A program made the translations under genes and the position numbers. Positions 32,480-39,049 of a DNA stretch of 39,859 nt are shown here, one piece after another; position 1 is the stretch's first letter; each line of letters begins with the position of its first letter. The stretch spans positions 1 to 39,859 of the forward strand of contig CANQBG010000013.1 of the NCBI GenBank assembly GCA_947588985.1, read 5' to 3'. The stretch comes from an uncultured Clostridia bacterium. Lineage in GTDB: Bacteria; Bacillota; Clostridia; Christensenellales; Borkfalkiaceae. Below the pieces are notes generated by a model. The model saw nothing but the letters and a program-made list of their open reading frames with translations. It was not told the DNA's origin and did no database searches.

Positions 32480-33535
32480 TCAGAAGGGGAGGGAGAAGGG
32501 GAGCCCGAGGGTGAGCTTTTCGCGGACGTCGATATCGAGCAGACTTTCGACCTCCACCGAGATGAGCGCGGAGATGCGGGTGTGGACGACGAAGCGATAC
32601 TTGAGGCTCATGGATTCGAAGAGGATGTAGAGCCGCCCGTCCTTTAAGAAGATCTCCTCGCTCATGCAGGGGAGGATCATGTTTGCGCCCATGTCCTCCA
32701 GCACATAGAGGGGGACTTCCGCCCCGCCCACGGAGATCGTCTGCTGCGCCACCTCATCGAGGACGTTTGGATAGATGTGCAGGCGCGAATCGGGAAGGCC
32801 ATAGGAACAGGAGAGGACGATATGTTCCCCGTCGATGGCGATCCCCTGTACTTCATCGCACACGGAGAGCGCTTTGGTGGGCACCATGTCCGAGACGCCC
32901 GCTTCGATTTGGTCGAGCGGGAAGGCATAGACGAGGGCGTGGTTGGTCCCCGCGGAGGTCTCGATGTGGTGGGAGACGTCCGTCTCGTAATTTCCGGGGC
33001 GGTAAAATTCGCCCGCATAGAGCGTGTCGCCATAGAGGTAGCAGTAAGCGTTTTGAATGCCCGTGGAAAAGCTGCCGTCGATCTCCACCGCCGCGCCGGA
33101 GGGGGCGGCGTAGAGCTTTTCGAGGGAGACATAGACGATCTTCTTGCCGCTCGCGATGTAGAGGGTGCTCTCCGAGCAGGTGACGCCGCCGAAGTGCGTC
33201 TTAATGGCCTTGCCGCTTTCGGTGAAGGTGACGAAGCATTCCGTCTTTTTCACATCGCTCACCGCGGGGTCGGCAAAGAGCAGGTAGACGCGCGAGGGCT
33301 CGCCCGAGATGTAGCCGCTCATGGCGTACTGATAGACGCCGCCCGCGGGAAGGGCGCAGACGCCCTGCGGCGAGAGGCCGGTAGAGAGTCCGGGGAGGTG
33401 CTTTTCGCGGCGGGATACGCTGTCGAAATAGGGGTAGGAATAGCCGTACCACCAGAATGTGAGCAGCAGGAAGAGGACGAGGAGCACGGAGGCGACGGCC
33501 GTGAGGGCGGCGATGGTGCGTTTTTTCGATTTCAT
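32480..33535 (-). CDS. Hypothetical membrane-anchored extracellular protein
   Basis: 351 residues, not recognised. Basic N-terminus MKSKKR, one membrane segment (ALTAVASVLLVLFLLLTFWWYGY), then a domain of repeated beta strands (CFVTFTESGKAIKTHFGGVTC, TLYIASGKKIVYVSLEKL, EIDGSFSTG), which may be propeller-like. Expected outside the membrane. Start ATG 33535 is backed by AAAAGGAG and by the promoter 33583-33555; a longer frame exists upstream without these. No catalytic motif seen. A copy of the dispersed word (32882-32892) reads SDMVP. Confidence 0.7.
   Translation of the reverse strand: MKSKKRTIAALTAVASVLLVLFLLLTFWWYGYSYPYFDSVSRREKHLPGLSTGLSPQGVCALPAGGVYQYAMSGYISGEPSRVYLLFADPAVSDVKKTECFVTFTESGKAIKTHFGGVTCSESTLYIASGKKIVYVSLEKLYAAPSGAAVEIDGSFSTGIQNAYCYLYGDTLYAGEFYRPGNYETDVSHHIETSAGTNHALVYAFPLDQIEAGVSDMVPTKALSVCDEVQGIAIDGEHIVLSCSYGLPDSRLHIYPNVLDEVAQQTISVGGAEVPLYVLEDMGANMILPCMSEEIFLKDGRLYILFESMSLKYRFVVHTRISALISVEVESLLDIDVREKLTLGLPFSLPF
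32882..32892 (+). repeat. Dispersed word, variant CACCATGTCCG
   Basis: In the leftward hypothetical gene, whose own strand reads Ser-Asp-Met-Val. Confidence 0.8.
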
Positions 33536-33554
33536 ACGGTCTCCTTTTGGGCTT

Positions 33555-33583
33555 AGTATAGCATAAATCTTGTCCGAAGTCAA
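33555..33583 (-). promoter_or_regulatory. Promoter of the anchored hypothetical protein
   Basis: Minus strand: TTGACT (33583-33578), 17-base spacer, TATACT (33560-33555), with the start codon 20 bases further on. Confidence 0.82.
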
Positions 33584-33676
33584 TGCCGGCGGGCAAAAAA
33601 GGGGGGAGTGCGGCCACAATTTTCCTGCATAACGGGGCGAAAATCTTCACACAATGCCGATGTAGGGAGGAGCACA

Positions 33677-34273
33677 ATGGATTTCACCAAGACGCAGACG
33701 TTTCACAACTTAGCGCGAGGATTCGCGGGAGAGTGTCAGGCGGGCATGCGATACCAACTTACGGCAAAAGCTGCGATGCAGCAGGGATACAAAGTTCTCG
33801 CGGATACCATCCGCACCATCGCCAAGAACGAGACCAACCATGCGAAGGTCTTTTTCGAGGCCATTCTGGAAAACGCGGGGAGCCGGGACGATATTTCTAT
33901 CGACGCGAGCTTCCCCTTCCATGCGGGGACCATCGAGGACAACTTGCGGTTTGCGGCGATCGACGAGCAGGATGAGGCGGAAAATCTCTACCCCATGTTC
34001 GCGAAGATCGCGCGGGAAGAGGGGTTTGGGCAACTTGCCTTAAAATTCGAACAGGTCGCCAAAGTCGAAGAGAACCACAGGATCATCTTCAACTATCTGT
34101 TTGAGGCGTTCAAGGACGGCTCCCTCTACCGGGCGGAGCGGCCGATGCTGTGGATCTGCAGCGAATGCGGGTATATGCACACCTCCAAGGAGGCATGGAA
34201 CATCTGCCCCTTGTGCGGCGCGTCGCAGGGAGAAGTCGAGCTGCACCTTCCCTTCAAAAAGGAGAATTTATGA
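33677..34273 (+). CDS. Rubrerythrin
   Basis: 198 residues. Non-haem iron peroxidase that protects anaerobes by reducing peroxide with electrons through rubredoxin. The ferritin-like domain has Glu19, Glu52-xx-His55 (NETNH), an EQDEAENLY segment and EENHR as diiron ligands. The C-terminal rubredoxin domain has Cys161-xx-Cys164 and Cys177-xx-Cys180. Start ATG 33677 follows GGGAGGAG. I see no clear promoter in the gap 33584-33676. The stop overlaps the start of the tiny next gene. Confidence 0.95.
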   Translation: MDFTKTQTFHNLARGFAGECQAGMRYQLTAKAAMQQGYKVLADTIRTIAKNETNHAKVFFEAILENAGSRDDISIDASFPFHAGTIEDNLRFAAIDEQDEAENLYPMFAKIAREEGFGQLALKFEQVAKVEENHRIIFNYLFEAFKDGSLYRAERPMLWICSECGYMHTSKEAWNICPLCGASQGEVELHLPFKKENL

Positions 34274-34410
34274 AAAAGACGCAAAACAGGACGCAGGATC
34301 AGACGCAAAACAAGGCGCAGAGCAAGACCACGAACGCCGGAGAAAGCACGAAGAGCGTGAAAAACAAGTCTTGCGGCGGCTGCGGCAAAAACGCCAAGGA
34401 TTGCTCTTGA
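34270..34410 (+). CDS. Small Cys-rich C-terminal protein (46 aa)
   Basis: 46 residues, beginning within the rubrerythrin stop (ATGA) with AAAAAGGAG upstream, so probably translationally coupled. The first 34 residues are polar and rich in Gln, Lys and Thr, disorder-prone (MKKTQNRTQDQTQNKAQSK); the end SCGGCGKNAKDCS has three Cys as CxxCx6C, which could bind metal or a thiol partner. Its place suggests a link with peroxide defence. Small unannotated proteins of this shape are easy to miss. Confidence 0.65.
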   Translation: MKKTQNRTQDQTQNKAQSKTTNAGESTKSVKNKSCGGCGKNAKDCS

Positions 34411-34442
34411 TGCGAAAGCGGCCCCTGCAAACGGGGGCAGAC

Positions 34443-34535
34443 ATGCGCTCGAAGGAGGACGTCTTGGGCAGCTACACGGGGATCGATGGGGAGGACCCCG
34501 CCGATCGGCCCGTGCAGGATGCCGATGACCTCTGA
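34443..34535 (+). CDS. Tiny conserved-type ORF (30 aa)
   Basis: 30 residues, MRSKEDVLGSYTGIDGEDP... ending in PVQDADDL. The sequence type (KEDVLGSYTG... PVQDADDL) is one I recall from short ORFs in other Firmicutes, always unassigned. The ribosome site is weak (GGGGGC). It lies 32 bases after the 46-residue gene and just before the terminator 34543, consistent with an operon with rubrerythrin. Confidence 0.5.
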   Translation: MRSKEDVLGSYTGIDGEDPADRPVQDADDL

Positions 34536-34542
34536 ATCGGGG

Positions 34543-34575
34543 GGAACGGAAGGCCTTTCTTCCGTTCCTTTTTTT
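34543..34575 (+). terminator. Terminator of the rubrerythrin unit
   Basis: GGAACGGAAG (34543-34552) pairs with CTTCCGTTCC (34559-34568), then seven T. Confidence 0.93.
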
Positions 34576-34594
34576 GAATTTTCACAAAACGGTG

Positions 34595-34623
34595 TTGTAA
34601 TTCCCAAAAAAGGGTGATATAAT
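34595..34623 (+). promoter_or_regulatory. Promoter of the serine protease gene
   Basis: TTGTAA (34595-34600), 17-base spacer, TATAAT (34618-34623). Confidence 0.72.
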
Positions 34624-34659
34624 AGATAAAAGCAAAGGGCGTATCCAAAGAGGTACTCT

Positions 34660-36018
34660 ATGAAGAAATCATCTCTATTTTTATCCATTGCGATCGTGCT
34701 CGTCATGATCCCGCTGTTTGCGTCGTGCGGGCTCTTGAACCTTTTGCCCGTCGATGACAGCATTCCCTCCGAAGTGGCCGTCTCCCGCGGGGAGGCCGGC
34801 TCGCGCGAGAGCTTTCTCGCGTCGCAGGAGACTCCCACCACGGAGCTCCGCCGCGCCTTCGAGGAGGCCCAAGCGGACGGCTATGCGGGCACCTATTACG
34901 ACTTTTTGGAGGGGCTCGGCCTCACGGACGGCGCCGCACGCCTGCAACAGGCCCTCCGCGCTTCCGTCTCCGTCTTTGCCTACTTCTCCAAGGGGCAGAA
35001 GGTACGCGACTTTTACAGCGCCGGTTCGGGCACGATCTACGACCTCGACGCGGACATGGGTAGGGCGCTTATCGTCACCAACTATCACGTCGTCTATAAC
35101 ACGGGCAGTACGGGGCGGGAGACGATTTCGCACGTCAGCGACGATGTGGAGGTCTATCTCTATGGGGAGACCCATGAGAGCCGGGCCATGAAGGCCACCT
35201 ATGTGGGCGGCGTGATGCAGTATGATGTCGCCGTGCTCTCCGTCACGAGCGACTTTCTGAAGGCGGAGGACGGCGCCGGGTTTGCGACGGAGCTCGTTGC
35301 GGCCGATTCCGACAGCATCTCCGCGGGGGAAACGGTTTATGCCGTGGGCAACGCGGACGGCAAGGGCGTCTCCGTGACGGGCGGCGTCGTCTCCGTTCCC
35401 ATCGAATATGCCCCCATCTACGCGGCCGATGAATCGACGCGCGTAAACATGCCCGAGATCCGCATCGACGTCGCGCTCAATCACGGCAATTCGGGCGGCG
35501 GCCTCTTCACCGCAAACGGGGAATTTATCGGAGTCGTCAACGCGCGAAGCGAGGAGGAGGGCATTTTGGGCTTCGGCTACGCCATCCCCGCCAATTTGGT
35601 GCTCTCGATCGCGCAGAACATCATCGATACCTGTGCCGTCGACCCCACGGTGCACGGCGCGGCCGTGGCCCATCTCGGCGTCACGCCCGGAGTGGCCACC
35701 GAAAACAGCCTGTTCGACGCGGAGACGGGCAAGGTCTATACCGAGGAGAAGGTCATCCTCGAGAGCATTACCTACAGCGGGCTTGCCGACCGCGCCGGGC
35801 TCACGGAGGCGGATACCCTCCTTTCGTTGAAGCTGACCCCCGCGAGCGACGCCTCCCGCACGCGCACGGTGGCCGTGACGGCCCGCCATAAGCTCACGCA
35901 GCTCCTCTTCGAGGTGCGGCTCGGGGATACGCTCGAACTCACCGTCTCCCGCAACGGCAAGATCGAAACGGCGACGATCGAATTCTCCTCCCGGAACTGT
36001 TTCAGGACCATGAACTGA
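34660..36018 (+). CDS. Trypsin-like serine protease lipoprotein with PDZ domain (HtrA-like)
   Basis: 452 residues. Signal peptide with lipobox FASC, so an exported lipoprotein. The trypsin-like domain has the triad His143 (TNYHVV), Asp189 (YDVAVL) and Ser278 (GNSGG). A PDZ-like part follows (about 345-440: VILESITYSGLADRAGLTEADTLL... LFEVRLGDTLELTVSRNGK). The order matches Deg/HtrA surface proteases that deal with misfolded exported proteins. A region between the lipobox and protease (about 45-105) is helical and unassigned. A copy of the dispersed word (35051-35062) reads DADMGR in the protease domain. Confidence 0.9.
   Translation: MKKSSLFLSIAIVLVMIPLFASCGLLNLLPVDDSIPSEVAVSRGEAGSRESFLASQETPTTELRRAFEEAQADGYAGTYYDFLEGLGLTDGAARLQQALRASVSVFAYFSKGQKVRDFYSAGSGTIYDLDADMGRALIVTNYHVVYNTGSTGRETISHVSDDVEVYLYGETHESRAMKATYVGGVMQYDVAVLSVTSDFLKAEDGAGFATELVAADSDSISAGETVYAVGNADGKGVSVTGGVVSVPIEYAPIYAADESTRVNMPEIRIDVALNHGNSGGGLFTANGEFIGVVNARSEEEGILGFGYAIPANLVLSIAQNIIDTCAVDPTVHGAAVAHLGVTPGVATENSLFDAETGKVYTEEKVILESITYSGLADRAGLTEADTLLSLKLTPASDASRTRTVAVTARHKLTQLLFEVRLGDTLELTVSRNGKIETATIEFSSRNCFRTMN
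35051..35062 (-). repeat. Dispersed word, variant TACCCATGTCCG
   Basis: In the serine protease gene; coding strand reads Ala-Asp-Met-Gly. Confidence 0.85.
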
Positions 36019-36040
36019 CCCATCAGACAGAAAATGGGCA

Positions 36041-36051
36041 TACCATGTCCG
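36041..36051 (+). repeat. Dispersed word, exact TACCATGTCCG
   Basis: Not coding: 23 bases after the protease stop, at the edge of the repeat mosaic. Confidence 0.9.
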
Positions 36052-36101
36052 CGTTCTGGATGAAGGAACCCGGGGTGCCCCGCATCAAGGCCGAAGTCCA
36101 A

Positions 36102-36130
36102 CTCCTCATACCGACCCCTCGCGGAGCGAG
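36102..36130. repeat. 29-base direct repeat, copy 1
   Basis: CTCCTCATACCGACCCCTCG continuing to GAGCGAG. Identical to 36267-36295, 165 bases downstream. The neighbouring CACTCCGTGACAGCTCCCCC (36178-36197) belongs to a repeat type widespread in gut Firmicutes and also matches the start of the 29518 unit. Confidence 0.9.
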
Positions 36131-36266
36131 GGAAAGGGGTTTGCAGACGAGCACAATATAAGCGAACCCCCTCAGTCACTCCGTGACAGCTCCCCCAATC
36201 CACCCCGCAAAAATCCTGACAGCTTTTTGCGGGGACCCCGGGGTGGAGCCAAGATTCGCCCCGCCC

Positions 36267-36295
36267 CTCCTCATACCGACCCCTCGCGGAGCGAG
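36267..36295. repeat. 29-base direct repeat, copy 2
   Basis: Perfect copy of 36102-36130. Further on, GGATTCTTCACATTCGTTC followed by AGAATGAC (36382-36408) is another common small palindrome. The stretch 36019-36548 is a mosaic of such elements with no gene that I can support. Confidence 0.88.
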
Positions 36296-36419
36296 CGGGG
36301 AGAGTATCTTTTGGGATTCGGCGGCGGCAATGCCGATGTCGCTACCCGAAGTACAAAGTCCTATTCCATCATCGACCGGGGGGATTCTTCACATTCGTTC
36401 AGAATGACGTCGGTTTCCT

Positions 36420-36440
36420 GCTCGTGCTCCCGTTTCCCGC
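36420..36440. repeat. 21-base direct repeat related to the tRNA-Gly 3' end, copy 1
   Basis: GCTCGTGCTCCCGTTTCCCG plus C; identical to 36521-36541. Its part CTCCCGTTTCCCGC equals the T-arm/acceptor 3' sequence of the adjacent tRNA, but lies on the opposite strand to it. Confidence 0.85.
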
Positions 36441-36520
36441 CCGAGTTTATCGCACGTAGCAGGCCGGAATCCGGCGCGGTCGCGTTATAGGCAGAGCGCT
36501 TTCTTTAATTTTTACGGAAC

Positions 36521-36541
36521 GCTCGTGCTCCCGTTTCCCGC
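36521..36541. repeat. 21-base direct repeat related to the tRNA-Gly 3' end, copy 2
   Basis: Second copy, 101 bases after the first. CTCCCGTTTCCCGCT (36528-36542) is a perfect reverse complement of 36587-36601 inside the tRNA, so together with the terminator it forms a nested inverted repeat spanning 36528-36601. Confidence 0.88.
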
Positions 36542-36548
36542 TAAATCC

Positions 36549-36584
36549 AAAAGCCGCACCGACCACAAGGTCGGTGCGGCTTTT
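36549..36584. terminator. Terminator of tRNA-Gly
   Basis: AAAAGCCGCACCGACC (36549-36564) and GGTCGGTGCGGCTTTT (36569-36584) are perfect reverse complements around ACAA. On the minus strand it immediately follows the encoded CCA of the tRNA. Confidence 0.93.
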
Positions 36585-36658
36585 GGAGCGGGAAACGGGA
36601 GTCGAACCCGCCAGAATCAGCTTGGGAAGCTGACGCCATACCGCTAGGCGATTCCCGC
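36584..36658 (-). tRNA. tRNA-Gly (anticodon CCC)
   Basis: Read on the minus strand: acceptor GCGGGAA/TTCCCGC, D arm, anticodon stem TCAGC/GCTGA with loop TTCCCAA (anticodon CCC), T arm with GGTTCGACTCC, discriminator T and an encoded CCA (36586-36584). It reads GGG codons. Its promoter is at 36705-36677 and its terminator at 36584-36549. Confidence 0.97.
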
Positions 36659-36676
36659 ATCTGTAAGGATATTCCC

Positions 36677-36705
36677 ATTATACTCGAAAAAATCGCGCTT
36701 GTCAA
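36677..36705 (-). promoter_or_regulatory. Promoter of tRNA-Gly
   Basis: Minus strand: consensus TTGACA (36705-36700), 17-base spacer, consensus TATAAT (36682-36677), 19 bases before the mature 5' end. The gap 36706-36844 shows nothing further. Confidence 0.93.
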
Positions 36706-36844
36706 GATAAAATGCCGCCGTTCCGAAAAATATTTTTCTCTCCGCCGTTTTTTGCATTTCCCGCCTTCCGAAAGGGAGGAAGCGCCCTGTGCGGCATGGA
36801 AAATTTCGGGTGGGGGAAATTTGCGCAAAAGTTGCCGCAAACGT

Positions 36845-36873
36845 TTGACTTTTCTTCGCGCATATAGTATGAT
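36845..36873 (+). promoter_or_regulatory. Promoter of mgtE
   Basis: TTGACT (36845-36850), 17-base spacer, TATGAT (36868-36873). The predicted leader is about 160 bases. Confidence 0.75.
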
Positions 36874-36880
36874 AGAGGTA

Positions 36881-37040
36881 AGATCGAACAAGGAGGACAG
36901 TGCGCCGTGAAAGGACGAAGTACGAGCGTAGACCATAATGTGCTGCGGACAAACACGGCGGCTTTTTCCGCTTGATCTGATCGCAGCATATTCTCCGTCT
37001 GCGCTTTTCGGCTTAAATTTTGCCCGCGGAGGATATTGCC
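36881..37040 (+). promoter_or_regulatory. Structured mgtE leader that can hide the ribosome site; not an M-box
   Basis: An outer helix AGAT/ATCT (36881/36975) and CAAG/CTTG (36889/36971) encloses GCCGTG (36904) paired with CACGGC (36954). Downstream, GCATATTCTCCG (36986-36997) pairs over 12 bases, with one wobble and one bulge, with CGGAGGATATTGC (37027-37039), covering the Shine-Dalgarno GGAGG (37028-37032). A competing hairpin CGCAG/CTGCG (36982-36986/36999-37003) followed by CTTTT places the anti-SD strand in its loop. This is the layout of an RNA switch. I do not see the M-box consensus normal for mgtE. Confidence 0.55.
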
Positions 37041-38708
37041 ATGAAAGAAGAACTCAAAGTTTTGCTCGAAGCAAAGGACTACAAGGGAGTTGCCGCGTCG
37101 CTGAAAAAACCCGACGAGGCGGCTCTTTTATTATCCGAACTTGAAAGCGACGACGTCGTTTCCCTATGCCATGTCTTAGACAACGACTTCCTTGCCGACG
37201 TCTTGGTGCTCCTCAGCCCCGCGCTGCAGGAGACCGTCGTCAAGGGCCTTCGGGACGACGAACTCGAAGAAGTCATGGAGGATATCTCGGTAGACGATAC
37301 CGTGGATATCATCGAAGAGATGCCCGAGGAAGTGGCGCGCAGGATCGCGGAGGAGGACGAGATCTTAAAGCTCTTGGAGGAGCGGAAGTTCTCCGTCCTC
37401 AAGCCGCTGCTTTCCTCTATGAACGAGATCGATCTCGCGGAGATCTTCGAGAGCGCGAAGGAGGCCGATCTTCCCGTCCTCTTCCGCATTTTGCCCAAAG
37501 ATCTCGCCGCGGATATGTTCGTCGAGATCGACAGCGACACGCAGGAAAAGCTCCTCAAAAAGCTCAACGACCGCGAGATCAAAGAGGTCATGGACGAACT
37601 CTTCCTCGACGACACCGTGGACCTCATCGAGGAGATGCCCTCAAGCGTCGTCAAGCGGCTCCTCGCCCAGAGCGACAACGAGACGCGGGCCTACATCAAC
37701 GAGCTTCTGAAGTATCCCAAAGACAGCGCGGGAAGCATCATGACCATCGAGTTCGTGCGATTCCTGCCTACCATGTCCGTGAAGGAGGCCTTCGATCGCA
37801 TCCGCGAGACGGCCATCGACAAGGAGACCATCTACACCTGCTATGTCACCGATCTCAAGAATGAGCTCATCGGCCTCGTCACGGCGAAGGACCTCATGCT
37901 CGCCCGCCCCGACGCGCTCATCTCGGAGATCATGGAGGACAACGTCATCTATGCCAACACCCTCGACGACAGGGAGGAGGTCGCCCGCAAGATCTCCGAT
38001 TACGGCTTCCTCGCCCTGCCCGTCGTAGACAGGGAACGCCGCCTCGTCGGCATCGTCACCGTCGACGACGCCATGACCGTCATCGAAGAGGAGACCACCG
38101 AGGACCTCGAGCGCATGGTCGGTATCGTCCCCGCCAACAAGCCCTACCTCAAGACGAGCGTCTTTTCCATTTGGAAGAATCGCGTCCCGTGGCTGCTCAT
38201 TCTCATGGTCTCCGCCACGTTTACGGGCCTCATCATCAACACTTTCGAGGGCCGGCTCAACGCCATCAGCACCGTGCTCTTCGCCTGCGTTCCCATGCTC
38301 ATGGATACGGGCGGGAACTCGGGCTCGCAGGCCTCCGTCACCGTCATCCGCGCCCTCGCCCTCGGGGAACTCACCACGGCCGATACGTGGAAGGTCGCGT
38401 GGAAGGAACTGCGCGCCTCCCTGCTGCTCGCCGTGACCCTCGGCGTCGCCTGTTTTGCGAAGCTCATGCTCATCGATAACCTCATCTTCGGCTATCATGA
38501 TTACACGCCGCTGCTCTGCTCCGTCGTCGCGCTTGCGCTCGCATGCACCATCGTCATCGCCAAGCTCGTCGGCTGCCTCCTTCCGCTCCTCGTGAAGAAG
38601 TGCAAATTAGACCCCGCGGCCGTCGCCTCGCCCTTCATTACGACCATCGTAGACGCCGTCTCGCTCATTCTCTTCTGCGGGTTGGCCATCGCGATCCTCC
38701 CCGCATAA
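37041..38708 (+). CDS. mgtE: Magnesium channel/transporter MgtE
   Basis: 555 residues. Imports Mg2+ (and some Co2+/Mn2+). N-terminal superhelical MgtE_N domain with acidic repeats (about 1-225), two CBS domains (about 235-290 and 297-355) that sense cytosolic Mg2+, a connecting helix, and five membrane helices from about 375. The pore motif PMLMDTGGNSGSQAS begins near residue 418. ATG 37041 has GGAGG eight bases upstream; an earlier in-frame start lies inside the leader. An exact dispersed word (37769-37779) reads PTMS at the first CBS domain. Translation may be controlled by its leader. Confidence 0.95.
   Translation: MKEELKVLLEAKDYKGVAASLKKPDEAALLLSELESDDVVSLCHVLDNDFLADVLVLLSPALQETVVKGLRDDELEEVMEDISVDDTVDIIEEMPEEVARRIAEEDEILKLLEERKFSVLKPLLSSMNEIDLAEIFESAKEADLPVLFRILPKDLAADMFVEIDSDTQEKLLKKLNDREIKEVMDELFLDDTVDLIEEMPSSVVKRLLAQSDNETRAYINELLKYPKDSAGSIMTIEFVRFLPTMSVKEAFDRIRETAIDKETIYTCYVTDLKNELIGLVTAKDLMLARPDALISEIMEDNVIYANTLDDREEVARKISDYGFLALPVVDRERRLVGIVTVDDAMTVIEEETTEDLERMVGIVPANKPYLKTSVFSIWKNRVPWLLILMVSATFTGLIINTFEGRLNAISTVLFACVPMLMDTGGNSGSQASVTVIRALALGELTTADTWKVAWKELRASLLLAVTLGVACFAKLMLIDNLIFGYHDYTPLLCSVVALALACTIVIAKLVGCLLPLLVKKCKLDPAAVASPFITTIVDAVSLILFCGLAIAILPA
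37769..37779 (+). repeat. Dispersed word, exact TACCATGTCCG
   Basis: In mgtE at the first CBS domain, reading Pro-Thr-Met-Ser. Confidence 0.9.
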
Positions 38709-38729
38709 ATCGCCCCATATTCCGATCCG

Positions 38730-38766
38730 CGCGGACGGCCTATCTTCAGCCGTCCGCGTTTTTTTT
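38730..38766 (+). terminator. Terminator of mgtE
   Basis: CGCGGACGGC (38730-38739) pairs with GCCGTCCGCG (38749-38758), followed by eight T. Confidence 0.95.
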
Positions 38767-38794
38767 GGTTCGCAAAAAATTTTTTACAGAACGC

Positions 38795-38823
38795 TTGCCA
38801 AGTCCCCCCGAATGTGATATACT
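38795..38823 (+). promoter_or_regulatory. Promoter of the candidate small RNA
   Basis: TTGCCA (38795-38800), 17-base spacer, TATACT (38818-38823); the RNA fold begins seven bases downstream. Confidence 0.8.
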
Positions 38824-38829
38824 GAGCAT

Positions 38830-38981
38830 GCGACACAAGTGAATAGGAATGTTGTAAATAGGCTATACCGTGGCATTGGCGTATCCTCTTTCCTATTTGC
38901 AACAAAACGGGAAATCATTTGTGTCGCAACAATATGGGATACTCTTTGCGGGCGTTCCATATTGGAGCGTCCTTATTTTTT
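38830..38981 (+). ncRNA. Candidate structured small RNA (about 150 nt) of unknown class
   Basis: Two long nested stems: GCGACACAAGTGA (38830-38842) with TCATTTGTGTCGC (38915-38927), and TGTTGTAAATAGG (38850-38862) with CCTATTTGCAACA (38892-38904), each 13 pairs with one G-T wobble, separated by an A/G-rich internal loop. The apical part (GGCTATACC.../...GGCGTATCC) can pair further. A terminator stem follows, GGGCGTTCCA/TGGAGCGTCC (38950-38972), with TTATTTTTT. It has its own promoter, no ribosome site and no reading frame. A rod with an internal loop and its own terminator recalls 6S-like RNA, but no signature proves that. It could instead be an attenuating leader for the gene at 39050. Confidence 0.6.
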
Positions 38982-38985
38982 ATGG

Positions 38986-39020
38986 CTCCTCATCCCGAGG
39001 GCGTAGCCCGAGTGGATCTA
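38986..39020. repeat. Short palindromic element
   Basis: CTCATCCCGAGGGCGTAGCC followed by CGAGTGGATCT: a small fold-back of the same general type as the elements at 29518 and 36383 (CTCAT..CCGA..GCGTAGC..). It lies between the small-RNA terminator and the ribosome site of the next gene. Confidence 0.5.
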
Positions 39021-39049
39021 TTCTACAAATATATTTGGAGGGTCTCATT

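Noticed and set aside
36659-36844. A gene between tRNA-Gly and the mgtE promoter
   Set aside because: Short open frames exist on the minus strand but have no ribosome site or coding character and cross the tRNA promoter.
36881-37040. M-box (ykoK) riboswitch upstream of mgtE
   Set aside because: The conserved M-box core around AGGTGAGGCTCC is not present anywhere in the leader.
1408-37775. The ATG within TACCATGTCCG as a set of start codons
   Set aside because: No ribosome site precedes most copies, many are out of frame or on the opposite strand, and several are intergenic.
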